A stretch of 5,685 nt of DNA, from NCBI GenBank assembly GCA_030609245.1, contig JAUWCP010000163.1:1-5685 (forward strand), given 5' to 3'. The notes below the pieces were generated by a model, which saw only the letters and a list, made by a program, of their open reading frames with translations, was not told the origin of the DNA and searched no databases. The DNA is from Hyphomicrobium sp. (lineage in GTDB: Bacteria > Pseudomonadota > Alphaproteobacteria > Rhizobiales > Hyphomicrobiaceae). Shown here piece by piece: positions 1 through 5,623 of this stretch (the stretch's first letter is position 1; each line of letters starts with the position of its first letter). The position numbers and the translations under genes are program-made.

Positions 1-563
1 CGTTCGCCGTCATCATCTCCGGTGTCGTCAAGCTCGTGAGGACGCAGCATGACGGTCGCCAGCAGATCGTCGGACTGCGATTCCCTGCCGATTTCTTGGG
101 ACGCCCCTATCCCACGAGAAACCCTCTCATTGCACAGGCGACGACTAATCTCGAGCTCTGCTGCTTCTCGAAGGACGCATTTGAAACTCTGATGCTGAAC
201 CACCCTCGCCTAGGGCAGTCGCTCCTGCGGCGCACGCTCGACGACCTGGATGAATCGCGCGAATGGATGTTTCTTCTGGGTCGAAAAACGGCTCAAGAGA
301 AAGTCGCAAGCCTACTTTTCTCGATTGGGGTGCGCTTGGCGCAACCAGGCTGCGTTGCGGATTGCGATCAGACCTCCCTGGAGTTCGACCTACCATTGTC
401 GCGCAACGAGATAGCGGACTTCCTTGGGCTGACAATCGAAACCGTCAGTCGTGAAATCCGGTACTTCGAATCACAGGGGATGATTGGCATCAAGGGCAGG
501 CGCAGCATTGTTGTGCCTAATCTCGGCACGTTGCGGGGCTTGGCAAGAGGTGAGCAGCAGTAA
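1..563 (+). CDS. Crp/Fnr-family transcriptional regulator (FnrN/FixK-like), 5' end cut by window
   Basis: The frame is open from base 3 to the stop at 561-563, giving 186 visible residues. The GTG at 36 lies inside the cyclic-nucleotide-binding-like beta-roll, so it is not the true start and the gene begins outside the window. Visible in order are the end of the sensor domain (GLRFPADFLGRP at about 72-107), the long dimerisation helix (about 215-310) and a C-terminal winged helix-turn-helix (about 390-500). The recognition helix carries E-T-V-S-R at 438-452, the ExxSR pattern that in FNR-type proteins reads TTGAT half-sites. A Cys-Cys pair at 159-164 (LELCCF) lies where FNR has its central cluster cysteine. 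The N-terminal cysteine cluster would be outside the window, so oxygen sensing cannot be decided. A matching operator lies 54 bp after the stop, in front of pqqA. Family assignment is firm; the subgroup (FnrN, FnrL, FixK, DNR) is not. Confidence 0.93.
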   Translation, partial: FAVIISGVVKLVRTQHDGRQQIVGLRFPADFLGRPYPTRNPLIAQATTNLELCCFSKDAFETLMLNHPRLGQSLLRRTLDDLDESREWMFLLGRKTAQEKVASLLFSIGVRLAQPGCVADCDQTSLEFDLPLSRNEIADFLGLTIETVSREIRYFESQGMIGIKGRRSIVVPNLGTLRGLARGEQQ

Positions 564-586
564 GCAACTGAGCTGCCGCTGCTCAC
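550..586 (+). terminator. Possible hairpin at the end of the regulator gene
   Basis: A perfect 9-bp inverted repeat, GTGAGCAGC (550-558) and GCTGCTCAC (578-586), spans the stop codon of the regulator with a 19-nt loop. Only a short TTT follows, so this is not a convincing intrinsic terminator. It may slow readthrough into the pqq region or protect the 3' end of the mRNA. The stem is seen in the sequence; its role is inferred. Confidence 0.35.
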
Positions 587-616
587 AGAGCTTTGACCGC
601 CGCGTGATCGGATTTC

Positions 617-630
617 TTGATGTGGATCAA
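617..630 (+). promoter_or_regulatory. FNR/FixK-type operator (anaerobox) upstream of pqqA
   Basis: TTGATGTGGATCAA is a perfect TTGAT-N4-ATCAA dyad, the consensus for FNR, FixK and related regulators. Its centre (623.5) is 63 bp before the pqqA start. If it acts as a class II activator site at -41.5, transcription would start near 665. No good -10 hexamer is evident about 10 bp before that point, which would suit an activator-dependent promoter. The regulator encoded just upstream has the ExxSR recognition motif expected for this site. The site is read directly; activation or repression of pqqA is inferred. Confidence 0.8.
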
Positions 631-673
631 ACGGGAAACGACTGGTCGTGACACAGTGCCTCCTGACAAGAAA

Positions 674-680
674 AGGAGGA
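674..680 (+). promoter_or_regulatory. Strong Shine-Dalgarno for pqqA
   Basis: AGGAGGA ends six bases before the GTG at 687 and is the strongest ribosome-binding site in the window. It fixes the start of the very short pqqA gene at a GTG codon and fits the need for large amounts of the precursor peptide. Confidence 0.8.
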
Positions 681-686
681 AACGCC

Positions 687-776
687 GTGAAAACTTGGAT
701 CAAGCCGCAGGTCAGAGAACAAGAAGTAGGGCTCGAGGTGACGAGCTACCTACCGGCGGGAATCGACGTCGTCTGA
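687..776 (+). CDS. pqqA: PqqA, PQQ precursor peptide (29 aa, GTG start)
   Basis: A short open frame of 29 codons ends in TGA at 774-776. The peptide starts MKTWIKPQ and contains G-L-E-V-T-S-Y at residues 15-21. Glu17 and Tyr21, three residues apart, match the conserved Glu and Tyr of PqqA that become the PQQ skeleton, and EVTSY is close to the family core. Length fits the usual 22-40 residues. In the pathway PqqE cross-links the two side chains while PqqD carries the peptide; a protease then frees the linked pair, but no such protease is in this window. The gene has a strong ribosome-binding site and an FNR-type box upstream, and pqqB follows after 99 bp containing a stem-loop. It is easily missed because of its size and GTG start. 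Confidence 0.93.
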   Translation: MKTWIKPQVREQEVGLEVTSYLPAGIDVV

Positions 777-787
777 AGTACTCGAGA

Positions 788-823
788 AATTGCAAGGCCT
801 GCTGGAAATAGGGGGCCGCAATT
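788..823 (+). other. Stem-loop between pqqA and pqqB
   Basis: AATTGC (788-793) pairs with GCAATT (818-823), and the stem continues with GGCC (796-799) against GGCC (814-817) after a 2-nt bulge, leaving a 14-nt loop. It begins 12 bases after the pqqA stop. No T-run follows, so it is not a standard intrinsic terminator. In other pqq operons pqqA transcript is made in excess over the downstream genes; a structure here could partly terminate or stabilise a short pqqA RNA. Pairing is visible by eye; function is inferred. Confidence 0.5.
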
Positions 824-875
824 GTGATGCAGCTGTCCACGTACGGTTGTCTTTTGGGAAGCGGCAACAGTTCAA

Positions 876-1805
876 ATGCTAATTCGCATCCTAGGATGTA
901 GCGCTGGAGGCGGTTTCCCACAGTGGAATTGCAACTGCCGCAACTGCTCTTCGGTCAGATCCGGAAAGTCAAACTTCAAAGCGCTGACACAGTCTTCCCT
1001 CGCCGTGAGCGGCGACGGCAAGGATTGGGTTCTGCTTAATGCCTCTCCGGACCTCAGGCAGCAAATCAACGTTGCGCCCGCGCTTACGCCCAACAACGGC
1101 AGCGCCCGCGGCAGCCCGATCAAGGCGGCCTTGCTGACCAACGGTGATGTCGACCATATCGGTGGCCTCATCAACCTGCGCGAGGCCCAGCCCTTCACGA
1201 TCTATGCGACACGACGTGTGCTCGACGTCATCGAGTCCAATTGCGTTTTCGACATCCTCGCGGCAAACGTCGTGCCCCGCACTCCGCTAGAACTCGGCCG
1301 GCCTTTGCAGCTCACGGGCGCGGGTGTCGATCTGGGGCTCACCGCTGAGGCTTTCGATGTGCCGGGCAAGATCGCTCTCTACCTGGAGGATCCATCCGCC
1401 GGCATGAGGTTTGGCACACAAGTTGGCGACACCATCGGCCTGAAGATCAGCGATCCGGCCACCGGAGAGGCGTTCTTCTACATTCCCGGCTGCGCCGAGG
1501 TCGACGAGGCCCTCGCGCAGCGCCTCAAGGGCGCCTCTCTCGTCTTCTTCGACGGCACGCTCTACACCGACGATGAGATGATCTGCCAGGGGCTCCTGAA
1601 CAAGACGGGCTCCCGAATGGGGCACATCTCGATCTCGGGATCCCTTGGCTCAATCTCCGCGTTAAGAAACCTCGGGGTCGAGCGCAAGATCTACGTCCAC
1701 ATCAATAACTCCAACCCAGTGCTCGACGAGGGCTCTCAGGAGCGAAAAGCAGTCGAGGCTGCCGGCTGGGAAATCGGTTACGACGGCATGGAGGTACACC
1801 TATGA
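876..1805 (+). CDS. pqqB: PqqB, metallo-beta-lactamase-fold PQQ biosynthesis protein
   Basis: The 309-residue product has the usual PqqB length and the signature N-terminus: GGGFPQW at 11-17 followed by N-C-N-C-R-N-C, with Cys19, Cys21 and Cys24 forming the zinc-type CxCxxC knuckle. The metallo-beta-lactamase metal motif appears as N-G-D-V-D-H at 89-94. Further conserved histidines are His250 (MGHISISGS) and His275 (HINNSNP). PqqB has been reported to act as an iron-dependent hydroxylase on the tyrosine part of the Glu-Tyr intermediate, giving the substrate of PqqC. ATG 876 is the only sensible start: the frame is closed by a TGA at 825-827 and no other start codon lies between. The ribosome-binding site is weak. 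The stop overlaps the pqqC start by 4 bp (1802-1805), suggesting translational coupling. Confidence 0.97.
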   Translation: MLIRILGCSAGGGFPQWNCNCRNCSSVRSGKSNFKALTQSSLAVSGDGKDWVLLNASPDLRQQINVAPALTPNNGSARGSPIKAALLTNGDVDHIGGLINLREAQPFTIYATRRVLDVIESNCVFDILAANVVPRTPLELGRPLQLTGAGVDLGLTAEAFDVPGKIALYLEDPSAGMRFGTQVGDTIGLKISDPATGEAFFYIPGCAEVDEALAQRLKGASLVFFDGTLYTDDEMICQGLLNKTGSRMGHISISGSLGSISALRNLGVERKIYVHINNSNPVLDEGSQERKAVEAAGWEIGYDGMEVHL

Positions 1806-2560
1806 ACGAGTTCGTCAGGAAGTTCGAGACCGTGGAGCAACCCTGGAGCCAGGGGGAGTTCGAAAACCAGATCCGAGCGGTCGGGACAGAGCGCTACCAC
1901 GATAAGCACGAGTTTCATAAGATGCTGCACGGCGGCAAGCTCAATAAGGGCCAAGTAGCGGCGTGGGCACTGAACCGCTACTGCTACCAGGAGGCCGTGC
2001 CGAGGAAAGACGCGGCGTTGATGAGCCGCGTCTATGATCGCGAGTTCCGCCGTGAGTGGATCCACCGCGTTCACGACCACGATGGCCTCTTGCCGGAGGA
2101 GCACGGCGGCATCGAACGCTGGCTCAAGCTGACGGATTATTTAGGACTCGAGCGCGAGTATGTCACCGGCATGCGCGGCGCGCTGCCAGTGACACGCTTT
2201 GCCGTCGAAGCCTACGTACGTTTCGTGGTTGAGCAGCCGCTCGTTGTGGCGGTCGCCTCCTCACTCACTGAACTTTTCGCGCCCTCGATCCACCGCGAGC
2301 GTATCGCTGGCATGCTGGCCAACTACAACTTCGTCAACGACGACGTGATGGCCTACTTCAAGCGCCGCTTGACGCAGGCGCCGCGCGACGCAACGTTCGC
2401 GCTCGAGTTCATCAAGAGCAACGCCAGGACGCGCGAGATGCAGGAAGCGTGCGTCGCCGCCGTCCGCTTCAAGTGCGACGTGCTTTGGGCGCAGCTCGAT
2501 GCGCTTCATCTCGCTTATGTTATGGGGATGATTCCGCCCGGCGCCTACCGGCCCGAGTGA
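1802..2560 (+). CDS. pqqC: PqqC, pyrroloquinoline-quinone synthase
   Basis: The 252-residue protein belongs to the all-helical, cofactor-free PqqC oxidase family (TenA-like fold), which carries out the last step of PQQ synthesis: ring closure and an eight-electron oxidation using O2. From memory of the Klebsiella enzyme's active site, the expected residues are all present: His33 (RYHDKH), Arg59 (NRYCYQ), His93 (VHDHDG), His164, Tyr185, Arg189 and Lys224, with a constant offset of 9, then 10 after a one-residue insertion. It is a separate protein, not the PqqCD fusion seen in Methylobacterium. GGAGG at 1790-1794 inside pqqB supports the ATG at 1802, and the ATGA overlap couples it to pqqB. A relic of pqqD follows directly. 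Confidence 0.97.
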   Translation: MNEFVRKFETVEQPWSQGEFENQIRAVGTERYHDKHEFHKMLHGGKLNKGQVAAWALNRYCYQEAVPRKDAALMSRVYDREFRREWIHRVHDHDGLLPEEHGGIERWLKLTDYLGLEREYVTGMRGALPVTRFAVEAYVRFVVEQPLVVAVASSLTELFAPSIHRERIAGMLANYNFVNDDVMAYFKRRLTQAPRDATFALEFIKSNARTREMQEACVAAVRFKCDVLWAQLDALHLAYVMGMIPPGAYRPE

Positions 2561-2564
2561 GGGT

Positions 2565-2730
2565 ATGGCTAGGTTGCCCAGGGGGCGGTTGATCGTGACG
2601 CGGGAGACAAGACCAGCACTCCCGCGTCGCGATCAAGCTGGCAGTTGGCTGATCCGCTTAACTGAAAGAGATCCGCGTCGGCATCATCGCCATGCTGCAG
2701 GATCTCGGAGACAAAGGCGTGACGTCATGA
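2565..2730 (+). pseudogene. pqqD: pqqD relic with internal deletion and frame change
   Basis: Only 166 bp separate pqqC from pqqE, where a full pqqD of about 90 codons would be expected. The end of PqqD is clear in the frame closing at TGA 2728-2730: K-E-I-R at 2665-2676, then IIAMLQDLGDKGVTS, a typical PqqD C-terminus. That frame is closed upstream by TAA at 2659-2661 and TGA at 2650-2652. In the frame starting at ATG 2565, RPALPR followed by DQAGSWLI resembles the PqqD N-terminal part. The middle third to half, including the expected CDG segment, is missing, and the halves are in different frames, with the join near 2660-2670. PqqD is the peptide chaperone that presents PqqA to PqqE. The C-terminal match is strong; the N-terminal match is weaker. 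An assembly or sequencing error cannot be excluded. Confidence 0.8.
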
Positions 2731-3884
2731 CGGAGCGGAGACCCCTTGAGACCGCGGAGGCGCAGTCGCCGGAATGCACGCGCGCGCCAATCGGCATGCT
2801 TGCCGAACTGACCTATCGCTGTCCGCTCCAGTGCCCCTATTGCTCCAACCCTCTCGAGATGGATCGCGTCAACACTGAGCTGTCCACCACCGAATGGCAG
2901 GACGTGATGCGGCAGGCGGGAGAGCTCGGCGTGCTCCAGCTGCATCTGTCGGGCGGTGAGCCCACAGTGCGCCACGACCTTGAAGAGATTCTCGAAGCCG
3001 CAGTCAAGGCTGACCTCTACACGAATCTCATTACCTCGGGCGTGACTTTGACGCGTGAGCGGCTCGAGCGGATGGTCAAGATCGGGCTCGACCATGTTCA
3101 GCTCTCGATTCATGATGTCGATCCAGCGAATGCAGAGCACATTTCGGCCTACAAGGGAGGTGCCGAAAAGAAGCACGCGGTTGCCGGCTGGGTGAAGGAA
3201 CTCGGGCTCCCGCTGACGATCAACGTGGTGGTTCACCGGCAGAATATCGAAAACCTTGACGCCATTATTGCATATGCGGTTGAGGTTGGCGCCGGGCGGC
3301 TTGAGGTTGCCCACACGCAGTATTATGCCTGGGCCTTGAAAAACCGCGCCGCGCTCATTCCCACACGCGAGCAATTCTACCGATCCGTCGAGATCACCAA
3401 CGCGGCGAAGGAGCGGCTCAAGGGGATCCTCGTATTCGACGTCGTCGCGCACGACCACTACGCGGTCCGCCCCAAGCCTTGCATGCGCGGCTGGGGCCGC
3501 AGCCTTGTCGACGTGACGCCTTCGGGCAAAGTGCTCCCCTGCCATGCCTGCGAGATGATCCCGGGGCTCGAAATTGACACTGTCCGCGAGAAGTCCTTGG
3601 CCGACATCTGGTTCAACGGCCAGGCATTCCAAAAGTTTCGCGGCACCGAGTGGATGAAGGAACCGTGCCGCTCGTGCGAGCGTCGCGAGATCGACTGGGG
3701 CGGCTGCCGCTGCCAGGCGCTTGCCGTGACGGGGGATGCAATGAACACGGATCCGGCTTGCGCCCTGTCTCCTTGGCACAAGGAGTTCGCTGCGATCGCC
3801 GAGAAGGAATCGCGCGAGCCGCCACCGCCTTACATCTACCGCCGCATGGGGAGCGGAGGCGGGACCTCCGACAGGCGCGAGTGA
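2727..3884 (+). CDS. pqqE: PqqE, radical SAM PqqA Glu-Tyr cross-linking enzyme
   Basis: From ATG 2727 the protein has 385 residues, normal for PqqE. The radical SAM cluster motif CxxxCxxC is at Cys32, Cys36 and Cys39 (RCPLQCPYC), followed by S-G-G-E-P at 75-79 for S-adenosylmethionine binding. The C-terminal SPASM domain keeps its auxiliary-cluster cysteines: Cys252, Cys272, Cys275, Cys314, Cys317, Cys327, Cys329 and Cys345, with the characteristic REIDWGGCRCQ. The enzyme forms the C-C bond between Glu and Tyr of PqqA, normally with PqqD bound. ATG 2727 is chosen because it overlaps the pqqD-relic stop (ATGA, 2727-2730), has AAAGG nine bases upstream, and starts the family-like sequence shortly before the core. 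The same frame runs open back to ATG 2565, so a 439-residue product with pqqD-derived residues in front is possible. Translation ends in tandem stops TGA TAA. Confidence 0.97.
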   Translation: MTERRPLETAEAQSPECTRAPIGMLAELTYRCPLQCPYCSNPLEMDRVNTELSTTEWQDVMRQAGELGVLQLHLSGGEPTVRHDLEEILEAAVKADLYTNLITSGVTLTRERLERMVKIGLDHVQLSIHDVDPANAEHISAYKGGAEKKHAVAGWVKELGLPLTINVVVHRQNIENLDAIIAYAVEVGAGRLEVAHTQYYAWALKNRAALIPTREQFYRSVEITNAAKERLKGILVFDVVAHDHYAVRPKPCMRGWGRSLVDVTPSGKVLPCHACEMIPGLEIDTVREKSLADIWFNGQAFQKFRGTEWMKEPCRSCERREIDWGGCRCQALAVTGDAMNTDPACALSPWHKEFAAIAEKESREPPPPYIYRRMGSGGGTSDRRE

Positions 3885-4080
3885 TAACGCGATGAAAAGA
3901 ACCCGGTCGAAGATGGTGCTGCGCTACCACTCGACCCTGCAATCGAAATCAAGACTTCACTGAGGGTCGCGAGCAGGTGACTCGATCTAAAACTGCGCCA
4001 TAGCAATCGAGGAAAGAGCTCCGCCGATGAGCTGCCTACAGGAAAGTGATCCGGGTTGAGGCATGGGTTTTTGAATCCTC
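3885..4080. other. Intergenic stretch after pqqE, nothing recognised
   Basis: No gene is supported here. A 7-bp inverted repeat, CGACCCT (3932-3938) and AGGGTCG (3963-3969), has a 24-nt loop and no T-run, so it is at best a weak candidate for the end of the pqq transcript. The sequence reads like decayed DNA leading into the transposase relic. Confidence 0.4.
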
Positions 4081-4262
4081 AGGAGGCCACGATCGCAGAG
4101 AAGAGGCACAAGCCAGAAGAGACCATTGCGACGTTGCGCAAAGTTCAGGTGATGAGTGGCCAGGGTGCCTCGGTCGCGGGCGCCGCCCGTTCGATTGGAA
4201 GGACGGAGGCCGGATCTTCGCGAGGGGATTCGCGGCGGTGAGATCTTCACGACGCTGCGGCA
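4081..4262 (+). mobile_element. Relic of an IS3-family insertion sequence (start of orfA joined to late orfB)
   Basis: In the frame of 4092 the sequence reads AEKRHKPEETIATLRKVQV and then GASVAGAARSIGRTE. This matches the helix-turn-helix N-terminus of IS3-family (IS407-like group) OrfA proteins, of the type KRHKPEEIVAKLRQ...SVADAIRSIGVTE. AGGAGG sits at 4081-4086, but the expected start codon is ATC (4092), not ATG. The match stops near 4208. From 4213, in another frame, DLREGIRGGEIFTTLR resembles the late OrfB motif LRDELLNGEIFxTLREA. This suggests a deletion of most of the element joined the two ends. No intact transposase remains and I could not define terminal inverted repeats. OrfA similarity is good; the OrfB part is less certain. 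Confidence 0.65.
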
Positions 4263-4275
4263 GGATCAGTCTGTC

Positions 4276-4305
4276 AATGTCCGCTTATGACCCAAAGCGG
4301 ACATT
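4276..4305. repeat. Dispersed palindrome, copy 1
   Basis: AATGTCCGCTT (4276-4286) and AAAGCGGACATT (4294-4305) form an imperfect palindrome with an 11-bp stem and a short loop. It follows directly on the insertion-sequence relic. Confidence 0.9.
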
Positions 4306-4572
4306 TTGGGGTATCGAGACAGGTTCAGCTTGAGTGGGGGCACGATGGGCGGCGCATACCCGCTATTCGGCTCACCACTCCATCACGCAATGGCCGTCTG
4401 CGCGCTGGCTCCTGCAAGAATGCGGAACGTCTCCGCGTTGGGGCAGAAGGTATTGTCCCCTTTGACGGTGCCCACGAACTAAAACCTGTACTTCCGCTTA
4501 TGATGCGGTGGACAGCTCTACTCCAACGGCATCCCGATATGCCACCTTGCGGCGTTATCTGGGGAACCGACG
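4306..4572. other. Unassigned stretch between palindromes
   Basis: No gene, RNA or mobile element is recognised in these 267 bases. Open frames crossing it on both strands run into the flanking palindromes and there yield peptides such as SAFDPKRT and VRFGSKADI, which are translations of the repeats. A possible degenerate palindrome half occurs near 4493-4500 (TTCCGCTT). Confidence 0.4.
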
Positions 4573-4601
4573 ATGTCCGCTTTGGGTCAAAAGCGGACAT
4601 T
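4573..4601. repeat. Dispersed palindrome, copy 2
   Basis: ATGTCCGCTTT (4573-4583) pairs with AAAAGCGGACAT (4589-4600) around a short GGGTC loop. The next palindrome begins 45 bp downstream. Confidence 0.9.
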
Positions 4602-4608
4602 TGGACCC

Positions 4609-4692
4609 GCACGACAGATGTCCGCTTTACCCCCAGAAGCGGACATTTTCAGAGGCGGCTCAGTTGTCCGCTAAGTGCCAATAGCGGACATT
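4609..4692. repeat. Double-palindrome repeat unit, copy A
   Basis: This unit begins with GCACGAC and contains two palindromes: ATGTCCGCTT/AAGCGGACAT (4618-4646) and TGTCCGCTA/TAGCGGACA (4665-4690). They are joined by a linker containing GAGGCGGCTCA. The whole unit, including linker and loop (TTTACCCCCA), recurs in the same orientation at 5544-5623. The two copies flank the thioredoxin-like gene. Confidence 0.88.
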
Positions 4693-4843
4693 GGCTTAGA
4701 TCTCACCTGAATGGATGGCGTGTTGGGGCGGTCGCATGCAAACGCTGCCACGTCGATCGAAGCGCATCAGCCGGATTCGCTCAGTCAACTTGGTACCGTT
4801 TCAGGGGAGCACACCATCCTGCGGAGGTCGCCAATCGTTTCAA

Positions 4844-5407
4844 TCAGGCAGCGCCGGCCGACTTCCATTTGATTGAGCAGCCGACTGAGGGGACCTGATG
4901 CCGAGGCCCTCTGCCCGTCTCAGCGATGTGCTTCATGGCCTCGAAAAGCTCGCGTTTGGCGCCAGGGCGCGCCGGCTCCCCTCGGCCCTCATCGAGGCGC
5001 CCGCGATACTGCAATTCCAGACGGTCGTTGAAGCCGAAGAAGTCCGGAGTACACACCGCACCGTAGGTTCGAACGACGTCCTGGCTCTCATCGTGGAGGT
5101 AGGGAAAGGGGAGGGCGTGCTGGCTGGCGAACGCACACATGTTGTCGAAGGAGTCTTCCGGATAAGTCGCTGCGTCGTTGGAGCAGATGGCGACGCTTTT
5201 CACGCCCAATGCCTTGAGGTCGTGCACATCCCTGACAATGCGGTCGATGACGGCCTGCACATAGGGACAGTGATTGCAGATGAACATAACCAGCGTGCCA
5301 TGCTCGCCCTTGAGATCGGCGAGGCTGTAGGTCTTTCCATCCGTCGCTGGAAGCGTGAAACTATGTGCCTTCCAGCCGAAGTCACATACGGGCGGCTGTG
5401 CGGCCAT
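4844..5407 (-). CDS. Thioredoxin-like/AhpC-TSA family redox protein with CNHC motif
   Basis: The 187-residue protein starts at ATG (5407-5405, minus strand), with GAGG at 5418-5415 placed seven bases upstream. It has a redoxin fold: F-T-L-P near residue 17, D-G-K-T-Y-S-L-A-D-L at 23-32, the redox pair Cys44-Asn-His-Cys47 followed by PYV, and the loop C-T-P-D-F-F at 119-124 with the likely cis-proline Pro121. The end PSVGCSIKWK is typical of this 180-190-residue thioredoxin family, so the gene looks complete. No signal peptide or membrane segment is seen, so it is probably cytoplasmic. The exact substrate is unknown for this family, and a link to PQQ synthesis is not shown: it lies on the opposite strand about 960 bp from pqqE, beyond the insertion-sequence relic and the repeats. 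Confidence 0.92.
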   Translation of the reverse strand: MAAQPPVCDFGWKAHSFTLPATDGKTYSLADLKGEHGTLVMFICNHCPYVQAVIDRIVRDVHDLKALGVKSVAICSNDAATYPEDSFDNMCAFASQHALPFPYLHDESQDVVRTYGAVCTPDFFGFNDRLELQYRGRLDEGRGEPARPGAKRELFEAMKHIAETGRGPRHQVPSVGCSIKWKSAGAA

Positions 5408-5543
5408 TGTCAGACCTCATCTCGTGAAATTCGGTTCAGTGGTATTGAGTTATTGCGCCACACCGTCTCTTCAAGGTCTCACGTGCCCTGCCATTCGTAA
5501 TCTCGGCTGCGCCAAAGGTGGGGGAAACTTGACCGGCGAAGAG
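5408..5543. other. Upstream region of the thioredoxin-like gene
   Basis: This stretch should hold the minus-strand promoter of the thioredoxin-like gene, but I see no convincing -35/-10 pair; a weak TTGAAG (minus strand, near 5475) lacks a good partner. Open frames reading plus through this area are shadows of the minus-strand gene. Confidence 0.35.
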
Positions 5544-5623
5544 GCACGACGTCCGCTTTACCCCCAAAAGCGGACATTCTCGGAGGCGGCTCAAATGTCC
5601 GCTTTGTGCCATAAGCAGACATT
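5544..5623. repeat. Double-palindrome repeat unit, copy B
   Basis: GCACGAC is followed by GTCCGCTTT/AAAAGCGGAC (5551-5575) and AATGTCCGCTT/AAGCAGACATT (5594-5623), the second stem with one mismatch. The linker contains GGAGGCGGCTCA and the first loop ACCCCC, as in the copy at 4609-4692. Relative to that copy it lacks four bases (AGAT) after GCACGAC. Orientation is the same. Confidence 0.88.

Noticed and set aside
540..556. TGGCAAG...GCA as a sigma-54 promoter
   Set aside because: It lacks the TTGC -12 element and lies within the regulator's coding sequence.
593..621. TTGACC with CTTGAT as a sigma-70 promoter for pqqA
   Set aside because: The -10 match is poor and would place the start far upstream of pqqA; the FNR-type box is a better explanation for this region.
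617..811. 64-residue plus-strand frame overlapping pqqA
   Set aside because: It starts inside the FNR-type box, lacks a ribosome-binding site and reads pqqA in another frame; its composition is arginine/lysine-rich shadow sequence.
2658..3779. 373-residue open frame on the minus strand across pqqE
   Set aside because: It is antisense to a well-supported PqqE with all its cluster cysteines; it reflects high-GC codon bias and shows no recognisable domain.
3854..3870. CGGAGG-CGGGA-CCTCCG hairpin near the end of pqqE
   Set aside because: It lies within the coding sequence and has no following T-run, so it is not a credible terminator.
3892..3963. 23-codon ATG frame just after pqqE
   Set aside because: No Shine-Dalgarno sequence, no family resemblance and too short to stand on its own.
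4493..4520. TTCCGCTTATGATGCGG as a further palindrome copy
   Set aside because: Only part of one arm fits the consensus; it may be a degenerate copy but cannot be told from chance.
4573..4692. Regularly spaced repeats as a possible CRISPR array
   Set aside because: The repeats are dispersed palindromes that diverge from each other, recur singly at 4276 and as a copied pair at 5549, and the intervals are only about 16-18 bp; no cas gene is present.
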